From: Luteolibacter sp. Y139
GTDB lineage: Bacteria; Verrucomicrobiota; Verrucomicrobiia; Verrucomicrobiales; Akkermansiaceae
Assembly (NCBI RefSeq): GCF_038066715.1
Contig: NZ_JBBUKT010000007.1
Coordinates: forward strand, 186,001 to 250,000
Length of the DNA: 64,000 nucleotides
Reading direction: 5' to 3'
In this document: piece after piece, positions 23,838 through 32,522 of the stretch
Layout of the letters: each line of letters starts with the position of its first letter
How positions within the stretch are numbered: position 1 is the stretch's first letter
The notes under the pieces: generated by a model
Told to the model about the DNA's origin: nothing
What the model saw: only the letters and a program-made list of their open reading frames with translations
Databases searched by the model: none
Translations under genes and position numbers: made by a program

Positions 23838-26633
23838 ATGGCGCCCCCAATAGCTACGCCGGAAAGATGTGCTTCCATCGGGCTTCTCGCTGGCCTTGCA
23901 CTGGCGGGTATTTCGGGAGTCGTCGATGCGAATGGTGCTGCCGCTACGGCTGGTATCTTGGCTTGGCTGGGAGGCGTTGCGGGGAACCAATTCCAGTCGT
24001 GGTTCGGCTCCAAGATCAAGGAGCCGCCTCCTGGAGCCGAGGAGGTCTTCCGGAATCATCACATCCGGGCGCTGCTCCGGCGTGCTGTTGTCGTCTCGGT
24101 TGAAAAGAAAGCCGTCTGGGTTCGGGAAGAGCGAGGCAATGCCTCCGATCTCTTCCGTGATGCCGGGGAAATCCTAGCTGCCCGGCTTGGTGAATTGGTA
24201 GACGAGCCTTCCGGTGCTTTTGCCAAGTTCCAAGAGTTTGAGGTCACTGCGATTCTCGACAACTTCGTCGCCAACAAAGGGAAGATCAATGTCCTCACCT
24301 TGGATCTCTGGTCGGACTTGGTCGCGGAAACGCCCGAACTCCAAAGCCTTTCCGAGATCGAGCGTGCCGACTTGATCGGCGGGGTACATGAGGGATTCGG
24401 CGAGGCGCTGTGGGGCCTCTTCAAGCACGATGCTGCGACGGACCGGCAGGCCTTTGCCGCCATCGAATTGCTCTACCTGTCCCGCATCCTTCAGGCCGTC
24501 CAAGCCATTCCCGGTTCGTCTTCTTTGGATCTCTCCGGTTTGGTGGGCCGGATCGACTTGCTCTTCAAGGAGGTGAAGCAGCAGCAGGTCTTCTACTTCA
24601 AGGAAATCCTGAGCGACCTCCTTGCGGTAAACAAGACGCAGTCAGTTCACACGGAGCTGCTCCTGAAGATTCTCGCGGCCGTTACTGCTCCCAAGGCTCC
24701 GACCTTCGACGCACTCCACACCATCCCGCCGCCGCCGCTGGGATTCACCGGCCGTGAGGAGGAGTTGGAAAACCTGCGCCAGCGGGCCGGGCGGGGTGGT
24801 GCTGTCATTACAGGGCTCAAGGGCATGGGCGGCATCGGGAAGACGGCGCTTGCGCTGGTGCTCGCCAGGGAATGGGCATCTCGCTTCCCGGATGCCGCGC
24901 TGATGTTGGATGGCAAGGGGCTAGCCGGGAATGCTGCTCCTTCCGCGGCCAAGCTGATGGAGCAGGTTATCCTCGCGTTCCATCCGGAGGCGAAGTTGCC
25001 GGACGATCCCAGTGCCATCGCCGGCATCTATCAGAGCGTGCTGCATGGGAGGAAGGTAATGATCCTTTTGGACAACGCGAAGGATGCGGCGCAGGCGAAG
25101 CCGCTGCTGCCGCCCGACGGCTGCGCGGTCATCGTCACGTCCCGTTCTGGCTTCGCCATTGATGGCTGTGCGCCTTATGCGGTGGGCCGGATGAAGGATG
25201 GAGAGGCAGAAGCGCTCCTGCGTGGTGCGTATTCCGGGCTGACGGACGAGCAGGTGAACGAGCTCATTCGGCTCTGTGCCGGTCTGCCACTGGCTTTGAA
25301 ATTGGCGGCTTCCCATCTGGCGTTGGATGCTGCTGACCGCGGGGGCGCTGCGGATGTGGCTGGGTATTTACGGAAGCTTGGCGGCGGGCGTTTGGCTCAC
25401 CTCAATGCTGACGCCGAGGATGCCGGGGAGGTCACCATCTCTGAAACCCTGCGCCTGAGCGTCGAACCCTTGCTTGAGGACGAGAAACAGGCGTGGCGCC
25501 GTCTCGCGATCTTTACGTCCAGCTTCTGCGCCAAAGCGGCGGAGGTCATCGCCGGGGCGAGTCAGGAGATGCTTGATTCTTTCCTGCGCCGTAGCTTGCT
25601 GGAGGCGGATGGCGCTGATCGCTACAGGCTTCACGATTTCGCGGCGGACTACGCCCGCGCCCAACTCTCAAAAGAGCAAAAAGACTATCTCGCGTTGGCT
25701 CACGCGCGGCATTACGAGACCGTCGGGTATGAGGCGGATCGGTTGTATAAGGAGAAAGGCCTGCATCTTGAAGGACTCGCCCTCTTCGATAGAGAGCGTG
25801 CTCAAATCGAGGCTGCCTTTGCTGCGATGGAGGTCCGGCAGGACGGAGCTGCAGCGGGATTGGTGATCGGGATCGCCAACGCGATTGTCTACGTCGGGCA
25901 GTCTTTACGTTTCCACCCCCGGCAGAGGATTAATTGGCTAGAGGCTCAGCTTCGCGCTGCTGGTCGGATCGGACATCGTGAAGCGGAGGCCTACGCGTGG
26001 GGCAATCTTGGCAACGCGCACTCCGTGTTGGGTGATGTAAACAGGGCCATCGAATGCTATGAGCAGCTGTTGAAGATCGTCCGCGAATTAGGCGATCGGC
26101 ACGGAGAGGGAGAAGCTTTGGGCAACCTTGGTACCGCGCACTCTGCGTTGGGCGACGATCGGACCGCCATCGGATATTATGAACAACATTTGGCGATCGC
26201 TCGTGAGAGTGACGACCGACGTGGCGAGGGCATCGCGCTGGGTAATCTCGGTGCGGCGCACAGGAACGTAGGCAGCACAACAATGGCCATAGGATTCCAG
26301 AAGCAACGATTGAAGATCGCTCGGGAGATAGGCGACCGGCGCGGCGAGGGCGACGCGCTAGGCAACCTCGGCAACGCGCATTCCGACTTGGGAGACACAC
26401 GGGCGGCCATCGGGTACTACGAGCAGCACCTGGAGATCGCCCGGGAGATCGGCGACCGGTTCGGCGAGGGTGGCGCACTTTGGAACTCCGCGGAGGAGTA
26501 TTACAAAGAGGGCAATCACGCCGAAGCCATCTTTCGGGCGGAACAGGCGCTGGGAATTCTAACAGCAATCGAAAACCCCAAGGCACCCTTGGTTCAGGCC
26601 TATCTCGCCGAGTGGCGGGGCGAGGCAGGTTGA
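23838..26633 (+). CDS. STAND NTPase with NB-ARC domain and C-terminal TPR array
   Basis: A 931-aa signal-transduction ATPase. Residues about 14-52 are hydrophobic and Gly/Ala-rich (possible membrane helix). About 55-285 is an unassigned helical N-terminal domain, where STAND proteins carry their effector or signalling module. The NB-ARC core follows GFTGREEELENLRQR: P-loop GMGGIGKT (329-336), Walker B KVMILLDNAKD, sensor CAVIVTSRS and GxP motif LCAGLPLALKLAASH. A winged-helix segment with an MHD-like LHDF (His599) comes next, then at least five 40-residue TPR units (about 715-915). No neighbour is obviously functionally linked. Roles in transcriptional regulation or phage defence are both compatible; neither is shown. 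Confidence 0.87.
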   Translation: MAPPIATPERCASIGLLAGLALAGISGVVDANGAAATAGILAWLGGVAGNQFQSWFGSKIKEPPPGAEEVFRNHHIRALLRRAVVVSVEKKAVWVREERGNASDLFRDAGEILAARLGELVDEPSGAFAKFQEFEVTAILDNFVANKGKINVLTLDLWSDLVAETPELQSLSEIERADLIGGVHEGFGEALWGLFKHDAATDRQAFAAIELLYLSRILQAVQAIPGSSSLDLSGLVGRIDLLFKEVKQQQVFYFKEILSDLLAVNKTQSVHTELLLKILAAVTAPKAPTFDALHTIPPPPLGFTGREEELENLRQRAGRGGAVITGLKGMGGIGKTALALVLAREWASRFPDAALMLDGKGLAGNAAPSAAKLMEQVILAFHPEAKLPDDPSAIAGIYQSVLHGRKVMILLDNAKDAAQAKPLLPPDGCAVIVTSRSGFAIDGCAPYAVGRMKDGEAEALLRGAYSGLTDEQVNELIRLCAGLPLALKLAASHLALDAADRGGAADVAGYLRKLGGGRLAHLNADAEDAGEVTISETLRLSVEPLLEDEKQAWRRLAIFTSSFCAKAAEVIAGASQEMLDSFLRRSLLEADGADRYRLHDFAADYARAQLSKEQKDYLALAHARHYETVGYEADRLYKEKGLHLEGLALFDRERAQIEAAFAAMEVRQDGAAAGLVIGIANAIVYVGQSLRFHPRQRINWLEAQLRAAGRIGHREAEAYAWGNLGNAHSVLGDVNRAIECYEQLLKIVRELGDRHGEGEALGNLGTAHSALGDDRTAIGYYEQHLAIARESDDRRGEGIALGNLGAAHRNVGSTTMAIGFQKQRLKIAREIGDRRGEGDALGNLGNAHSDLGDTRAAIGYYEQHLEIAREIGDRFGEGGALWNSAEEYYKEGNHAEAIFRAEQALGILTAIENPKAPLVQAYLAEWRGEAG
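26001..26500 (+). repeat. 120-bp coding repeat (TPR units) in the STAND gene
   Basis: Related sequence recurs at exactly 120-base spacing, beginning at 26001, 26121, 26241, 26361 and, weaker, 26481. Each unit encodes a 40-residue TPR of the pattern GNLGNAHSxLGDxxxAIxYYEQxLxIAREIGDRxGEG. The copies are similar at both DNA and protein level, suggesting fairly recent duplication or gene conversion. Confidence 0.9.
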
Positions 26634-26691
26634 GGCTGTGGCTTTCCGGCGGAGGCGAAGCGGCGATGGGGAGAACCGCTCGAGTTGCATC

Positions 26692-28533
26692 TCATTTCAC
26701 CTCGACCACAACTGCATTCAGCAATGAGATGGTGGGAAGGGCAATGCCTTGGTCGGGGAGGGCGGCGGCATTGCTGTTGGCGGTCCACTGGGGACCGAGG
26801 CGGGTAGTGAAGGAGAGAGAAGCGGTGTCTTTCTTGCCGAGCCATTCGAGGGCGTTTTCGGGGAGGCGGAGTTTGGCGTTTTCGATGGCGTGGGTGCCGT
26901 TGAAGTTGGCGACGACTAGGAAGGCTTGGCCGGTGGTTTTGTCTTGGCGGAGGTAGCTGTAGAGCCAGTGGCCGCTGGCGGTTTCGTTGTCGAGGCGGCC
27001 GTAGTCGGGGTTGTCGTTGTTGGCGTGGTTGAGGCCGTAGAACTCGCCGCTGGTGAAGGCGGGCTCGTGCATGAGGTGGATGAGTTTGGCGTACCAGGCG
27101 CGGAGGGCTTTTTGGTCGTCGCTTAGTTTGGCGCCGTCGTATTTGCCGTTGTTGGTCCACTTGGTGAACTCGGGCATGGACCAGTAGTCGAAGATGGTGG
27201 TGCGGGCGTCGTCGCCGCCGAAGCCTTCTCTTCCTGCGGCGGGTTCGCCGACTTCCTGGCCGGAGTAGAGCATGAGGGGGCCGCGGCCCATGCCGAAGAG
27301 GACGGCACTGACAGGTCGTCCGACGTTCATGCCGAGGCCGCCCCATTCCTTGGGGCTGGCGATGCGGACTTCGTCGTGGTTCTCGGCGTAGCGGAGAGAG
27401 TGGTGGAAGCGGTCGCCGGTGAAGGTGAGGGCGTCGAGGTCATTGGCCCACTTGCCGGAGTCGTAGAGGCCTTCGAGGACGTCGTAGACGGGGTCATCGT
27501 AGACGGCGTCGAAGCCGGCCTTGATAAGGTCATCGAGGACGTGGCCGTCGGTGAGTTTGGCGGGGTCGTTGTCGTAGGCTTCGGCGGAGAAGAAGACGCC
27601 GGGCTTGCGGTCGCGGGCGCGCTTGATGGACCAGCGCCAGAATTCCATGGGGATCATGTGCGCCATGTCGGCGCGGAAGCCATCGACGCCCATGTCCTGC
27701 CAGTAGGCGAGGATGGCGTCCATGGTGCGCCAGGTCTTTGGAACGTCGGCAGGTGCGGCGTCGGGGCCGGGGAGATGGGAGGTGTGGCGGCCGGTGGTGA
27801 AGTCGTGGCCATAATTCAGCTTCACGGTCTCGTACCAGTCGTTGATGGAAGGGGACCACGAGATGACGTTGTTGCCGGTGACACGGCCGAAGGTGGTTTC
27901 GGGGGCGAAGTGGCCGGTGCAGCCGGGCAGATCCGCGGTGGGGAGCTTGAGCGGTGGGCCGCCGCCGGCGTCACTACTACGGAGGTAGTAGAAGTGGTTG
28001 TCGCGGGAGAAGAAGGTGGCGGTGTCGTCGCCCTTGCCGAAGGAATGCTCCGGCTTCACGTCGGAGTCGTAGGAACGGGCGACGTGGTTCGGGACGAAGT
28101 CGATGATGACCTTCAGCCCCTGGGTGCGGCAGCGGGTGAGGAGAGACTTGAATTCATCCAGGCGCTTCGCCGGGTCGACGGCGTAGTCGGGGCAGACATC
28201 GAAGTAGTCCTTGATGGCGTAGGGGCTGCCGGCGATGCCCTTGAGGATGTCCGGGGCATCGGCGGGGCGACCGGGGTAAGTGGTGCCGCTGGCTTGCTCT
28301 AACACGCCGGTGAGCCAAACGTGGGTGAAGCCCATCTCCTTGATGGAGTGCAGGGCGGCGTCATTGATGTCGCGGAATTTCCCGCAGCCGTTTTCCGCGA
28401 GCGTGCCGTTGACCTTGCGGGTCTCGTTGGTGTTTCCGAACAGCCGCGGGAGGAGCTGATAGATCACGGGACGCTCGGCGGCATTCATCACGGAAGCAGT
28501 CAAACAGAGCAGGAGGCTGGCGACAAACTTCAT
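26692..28533 (-). CDS. Secreted GH13 alpha-amylase family glycosidase
   Basis: A 613-aa enzyme acting on alpha-glucans, with signal peptide MKFVASLLLCLTASVMNAAE. The GH13 motifs are all present: region I DFVPNH (145-150), region II GFRADMAH with nucleophile Asp289, region III FFSAEAYDN with acid/base Glu318, and region IV ENHDEVR with His386 and Asp387. A beta-rich C-terminal domain completes it. The exact activity (amylase, neopullulanase, glucosidase) cannot be fixed. It lies 4 bases downstream of the sugar MFS gene, so enzyme and transporter are probably one operon for oligosaccharide use. Confidence 0.9.
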   Translation of the reverse strand: MKFVASLLLCLTASVMNAAERPVIYQLLPRLFGNTNETRKVNGTLAENGCGKFRDINDAALHSIKEMGFTHVWLTGVLEQASGTTYPGRPADAPDILKGIAGSPYAIKDYFDVCPDYAVDPAKRLDEFKSLLTRCRTQGLKVIIDFVPNHVARSYDSDVKPEHSFGKGDDTATFFSRDNHFYYLRSSDAGGGPPLKLPTADLPGCTGHFAPETTFGRVTGNNVISWSPSINDWYETVKLNYGHDFTTGRHTSHLPGPDAAPADVPKTWRTMDAILAYWQDMGVDGFRADMAHMIPMEFWRWSIKRARDRKPGVFFSAEAYDNDPAKLTDGHVLDDLIKAGFDAVYDDPVYDVLEGLYDSGKWANDLDALTFTGDRFHHSLRYAENHDEVRIASPKEWGGLGMNVGRPVSAVLFGMGRGPLMLYSGQEVGEPAAGREGFGGDDARTTIFDYWSMPEFTKWTNNGKYDGAKLSDDQKALRAWYAKLIHLMHEPAFTSGEFYGLNHANNDNPDYGRLDNETASGHWLYSYLRQDKTTGQAFLVVANFNGTHAIENAKLRLPENALEWLGKKDTASLSFTTRLGPQWTANSNAAALPDQGIALPTISLLNAVVVEVK

Positions 28534-28537
28534 TGCT

Positions 28538-29833
28538 TCAGGAGGTGGCGGGTGGGTCGTCTTTCACCAGCAGGGTGGCGGCGGCGGCGATGAGCAGGCA
28601 GATGCCGCCGAAGACGACGGCGGAGAGGCGGTTGAAGCCCTCGAAGTTCGCCATCACCCGGCTGAGGATGATGGCGACGAGGATCTGCGGGATGACGATG
28701 AAGAAATTGAAGATGCCCATGTAGACGCCCATGCGGTTCGCGGGCAGGGCGGACGAGAGCATGGCGTAGGGCATGGAGAGGATGGAGGCCCAGGCGATGC
28801 CGACGCCACTGAAGCAGGCGAACTGGAGAACCTGCGGATTTTTCACGAAGCCGGTGGCGGCGAGACCGAGGCCTCCGAGGAGCAGGGAGACGAAGTGGAT
28901 GCGCTTCGCCGGGACCTTGTGACCGACGAAGAGGAGGGCCATGGCGGCGAGGAAGGCGACGAAGTTGTAGTTGGCGAAGCAGTTGTTCGCGAGGTCGATG
29001 CCGTCCTTGTAGAGTTGCGAATTCGTGTCCGTGGCACCGAGGATATTCCGGGCGACGGCCACGCTGAAGTAGATCCACATGCAGAAGAGGCCCATCCAAG
29101 TGAAGAATTGAACCACCGCGAGCTGTTTCATGCGGGATGGCATGGCCTTGAGGGCGGCGATGACTTCGCTCACGCCGGAATGCTCTGGCGGCTTTTCATC
29201 GGGCGAGGGAGGGTGCTCCTTCGTGGTGAAGACGGTCCACAGCACGGCCAGGATGAAAACCACCGCGCCGACGGAGAAGGCGACGTGGACGGTCTTGGGA
29301 ATGGGTTGTCCGGCACCGGTGAGGGTGCTGACCCCATGGTCCCGCAACCAGCCGGGGAGCTTCGAGGCGATGACCGCACCCGCCCCGATGAAAACCGACT
29401 GCATCGCGAAGCCGACCGTGCGCTGCCGCTCCGGCAGGAGATCGGCGACGAAGGCGCGGAATGGCTCCATGCTGACATTCACCGAGGCATCCAGGATCCA
29501 CAGCAGGCCGGCCGCCATCCAGAGGGAGCCGGAATGGGGCATGAGGAACAGGGCGAGGGAGGAGAGGATGGCTCCGACGAGGAAATAGGGGCGCCGGCGG
29601 CCCCAGAAAGGGTGCCAGGTACGGTCGGACATTGCTCCGATGATGGGCTGGACCAGCAGCCCGGTGAGCGGAGCGGCCAGCCAGAGGAGGGCCAGCTTGT
29701 CCTCCGAGGCGCCCAGGTATTCATAGATCGAAGACATATTGCCCATCTGCAGGCCCCAGCCGAACTGGATGCCGAAGAAGCCGAAGGACATGTTCCAGAT
29801 CTGCCAGAACGAGAGGCGGGGTTTTTCAGACAT
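28538..29833 (-). CDS. MFS sugar transporter (SLC45/GPH-like)
   Basis: A 431-aa permease with about 12 hydrophobic segments. The start MSEKPRLSFWQIWNMSFGFFGIQFGWGLQM and motifs YLGASEDKLALLWLAAPLTGLLVQPIIGAMSD and WGRRRPYFLVGA are characteristic of the MFS group that takes up sucrose/maltose-like sugars with cations (SLC45/GPH types). I start at ATG 29833; the frame stays open upstream to 30061 but without membrane-protein features. With the GH13 enzyme immediately downstream it most likely imports maltose or other alpha-glucosides; that substrate is inferred. Confidence 0.88.
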   Translation of the reverse strand: MSEKPRLSFWQIWNMSFGFFGIQFGWGLQMGNMSSIYEYLGASEDKLALLWLAAPLTGLLVQPIIGAMSDRTWHPFWGRRRPYFLVGAILSSLALFLMPHSGSLWMAAGLLWILDASVNVSMEPFRAFVADLLPERQRTVGFAMQSVFIGAGAVIASKLPGWLRDHGVSTLTGAGQPIPKTVHVAFSVGAVVFILAVLWTVFTTKEHPPSPDEKPPEHSGVSEVIAALKAMPSRMKQLAVVQFFTWMGLFCMWIYFSVAVARNILGATDTNSQLYKDGIDLANNCFANYNFVAFLAAMALLFVGHKVPAKRIHFVSLLLGGLGLAATGFVKNPQVLQFACFSGVGIAWASILSMPYAMLSSALPANRMGVYMGIFNFFIVIPQILVAIILSRVMANFEGFNRLSAVVFGGICLLIAAAATLLVKDDPPATS

Positions 29834-30020
29834 GGGTTTGCAGAAAAAAGGGGGATCCCCAGCTTGGACTGGAGAGTGGCGGATTCCAGGTCGCGCGAAA
29901 AGCCCGGTGTGAATCCTCCCCAATCTCGGAATGTTGGATCTAACGGTCCGGTTTAATTCCCAAACACGTTCCGGTTTGGAATTGCCCCGGGTCCGTGGAT
30001 TTCCGTAGCGTTCGCGGGTA

Positions 30021-32231
30021 ATGAAAGCATTCCGCCCCTGGTTCACCGTTCTTCCCGTCACGGCCCTCGTCCTCGGTTCCTGCGAGAAGAAGGAGCAGGC
30101 TGCCGTCCCGCCAGCCCCGGCTGAGGCCGCGAAGGCTCCGGTAGCGGCGCCCGCCGAAGCTCCTCCTGCCGCTCCGGTGGTGAAGGCCCTGACTCCCGGC
30201 GAGCGGGCGTCGATGCTCGGTATCGTGGGTCATCTCTCCAAGGATACCGAGAGCGCGATGGCGCTCTATGACGGCAAGGACATCGTGAAGCGCCTGAAGT
30301 CCCTGAAGAGCTGGGAATTCATCAAGGAGCTGGCCAAGGAGGAAGATGGCACGGACATCGAGGCGGATATGGCGGAAGGCGCCGAGGAAGCCGGCAAGTT
30401 CCTGGGTCAGGAAATTTTCCTCGCGACCGGCAAGGGCACAGTCCCGCAGGTCGCGAACCTGGTGAAGCTCGGCCAGCGTAGCAATTACTACCAGATGCGG
30501 GTGATGGCCCAGGCCTTCGCGGCCGGTGCCAAGAGCGGCGATTTTTCCGGCATGGATAGCGCCAGCGAGCAGGTGATGATGTCGATGGCCAAGGAGATCG
30601 GCAAGGAGATGGGCATCGTGGAAACTGCCGCCATGCCGCCGACGCTGATCGGCGTGAAGGCGCAGGATGCCGAGGCACTGGCGATGGCCCAGCAGGAACT
30701 TTCCAATGGCCTGGACGGCCTGATGCAGATGCTCGGCGAGGCGGCCAAGCCGCTGGAATTCACCAAGGGCGGCGTCGCTTTCAAGGGCTACAAGCTCGCC
30801 GGAAGCTTCCTGGCGGAGCAGATGGAAGCCGGACGGCAGGAGATGGAACAGACGCTGGAGCCTGCCGACGTGGATCGCCTGATCAAGGCGGTGAAGACCA
30901 AGAACCTGGCAATCGCGCAAGGGGCGCTCGGCGACTACCTGATGCTTTTCGTGGGCGACAATGAGGAAGCCTGTCCTCTGGCGGACAAGGTCGAGGACTC
31001 GCTGGCTGCCAACGACGCGATCTCCTTCGTGGATGGCTACAAGGGCAAGAAGCTGGCCGGTTTCCTTTACGGCGACCAGGGGATCGTGAAGGCAGGTGTG
31101 GTCGGCAATTTCAAGGACATGGCGCTGGGCATTCGCGACGGCCTGGCCGGTGCTGAAGGCCTCGGCGATACCCGCGAGCTGGCTTCGCTGCTGGAGCTGG
31201 TGGGCGAGAAGGAGGACGCGCTGGTCGCCCTGGCCAAGGCCGATACTGTTGGCGGGCTGGTTGTGCTGGAGGATGGGGTGAAGTTCGAGCTCTTCGGTGG
31301 TGTCGACCACGGCGCGATGGACTCCACGGCCGCCCACAAGCTGGCGAACCTGGGATCGACCGACGATGTGCTGCTGTTCGGCAACTGGGTGGCTGACAAG
31401 GAATACGCCAAGCGTGCCGGCGAGTGCGGCGAGGCGCTGGTGGAAACCGCCTATGCCATCGCTGAAAAGGTCGCGGGAGTGAAGGTGGAGGACTCGGAGG
31501 AGTTCGCCCAATTCCAGCAGGGCTTCGCGCTCTTCAATGAGAAGTTCCGCGCCGACACGATCGCCATGTGGGATGCGCTTTCGGTCGCGGGCACGGGTCT
31601 CGGCAATGAGACCGCGATCGTGATCGACCTCAAGGGTTCGGTGCCGCCGTTCCCCGGCGTGCCTCAGGAGCTGGTCGATGGTGGCCGCTTTGTCCGCGCC
31701 TCGATGATTTCGCCGGTCACGGATCGCGCGAAGCTGAAGGACTCGTGGACTAAGGTGGATGGCTCTCTGAAGAACGTCTTCAAGACCGTGAGCGAGCTGG
31801 CGGGAGAAGACATTCCGAAGCAAACGCCGATGTCCTCGAAGGAAGGCGACTTCACGACCTGGTTCGTGCCGACGGCGGTGTTCGGTGACTTCGTTCCTTC
31901 GGTGACGGTCAGCGACAAGTGGTTCGTGGCTTCGACTTCCAAAGCCCAGGCGCTGGACCTCGCGGCCTCGGCGGAGAAGGCGGCGGGCGATCGCAAGGGC
32001 GCCTGGATGGAGCTGGACTTCGACACGCTGCGCAAGTTCACCGGCGACTGGGTTAACCAGCTGGAAAAGAACGGTGAGGCCGTGCTTGGCGATAAATTCG
32101 AGAAGTTCAAGGAGGACCTCCCGCGGATCAAGAAGGGCCTCGCGGCCTTCGAGGAATTCGACCAGCTGAGCGTTTACGAGCGCCGGGAAGGTGGAAAGCT
32201 CCGCAACACGGTGCACTTCAAGGTGCGCTGA
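30021..32231 (+). CDS. Large lipoprotein of unknown function
   Basis: A 736-aa lipoprotein: signal MKAFRPWFTVLPVTALVLGSC with Cys21 lipidated, then an Ala/Pro linker to about residue 58. The mature protein is acidic and Ala/Lys/Glu-rich without cysteines in the motifs I can see. Repeating patterns of the type GKKLAGFLYGDQGIVKAGVVGNFKD and LGNETAIVIDLKGSVPPFPGVP suggest a tandem alpha/beta architecture. No catalytic motif or known family is evident to me. Verrucomicrobial genomes carry many such lipoproteins. It is monocistronic by layout: divergent from the MFS gene and followed by a perfect terminator. Confidence 0.75.
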   Translation: MKAFRPWFTVLPVTALVLGSCEKKEQAAVPPAPAEAAKAPVAAPAEAPPAAPVVKALTPGERASMLGIVGHLSKDTESAMALYDGKDIVKRLKSLKSWEFIKELAKEEDGTDIEADMAEGAEEAGKFLGQEIFLATGKGTVPQVANLVKLGQRSNYYQMRVMAQAFAAGAKSGDFSGMDSASEQVMMSMAKEIGKEMGIVETAAMPPTLIGVKAQDAEALAMAQQELSNGLDGLMQMLGEAAKPLEFTKGGVAFKGYKLAGSFLAEQMEAGRQEMEQTLEPADVDRLIKAVKTKNLAIAQGALGDYLMLFVGDNEEACPLADKVEDSLAANDAISFVDGYKGKKLAGFLYGDQGIVKAGVVGNFKDMALGIRDGLAGAEGLGDTRELASLLELVGEKEDALVALAKADTVGGLVVLEDGVKFELFGGVDHGAMDSTAAHKLANLGSTDDVLLFGNWVADKEYAKRAGECGEALVETAYAIAEKVAGVKVEDSEEFAQFQQGFALFNEKFRADTIAMWDALSVAGTGLGNETAIVIDLKGSVPPFPGVPQELVDGGRFVRASMISPVTDRAKLKDSWTKVDGSLKNVFKTVSELAGEDIPKQTPMSSKEGDFTTWFVPTAVFGDFVPSVTVSDKWFVASTSKAQALDLAASAEKAAGDRKGAWMELDFDTLRKFTGDWVNQLEKNGEAVLGDKFEKFKEDLPRIKKGLAAFEEFDQLSVYERREGGKLRNTVHFKVR

Positions 32232-32262
32232 GTTCATCCGGTGTCCCAAAGGTTTCAAACGG

Positions 32263-32290
32263 AAGGCCTCCCGCAAGGGAGGCCTTTTTT
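32263..32290 (+). terminator. Intrinsic terminator of the 30021 lipoprotein gene
   Basis: A perfect 10-base stem (AAGGCCTCCC / GGGAGGCCTT) with a GCAA tetraloop is followed by a T-tract, 32 bases after the stop codon. It is the clearest intrinsic terminator in the window. Confidence 0.93.
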
Positions 32291-32522
32291 GTGCCCGATG
32301 ACGCGTTTAAGGCCGCTTAAATGCACTTGTCGCTAAACGAGCGGCTGGCCTTTTGACGTTACTACTGAAATTCCCAGCCCCGGTCCTCCGTTGTTGCGTC
32401 CCTGTCCTGCATTTGGGATCCAGCACGAGGTCCGTGCCTGACGGATTCCGAACATGACGACTCACCGATAGCCGGGAGGACCCACCCGTACCCTATCCTC
32501 CAACACCGCAACCGACCTAAGC

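Noticed and set aside
29940-32276. 778-codon minus-strand open frame opposite the 736-aa lipoprotein
   Set aside because: The plus-strand gene has a lipobox, regular codon use and its own terminator; the antisense frame is Arg/His/Leu-rich and featureless.
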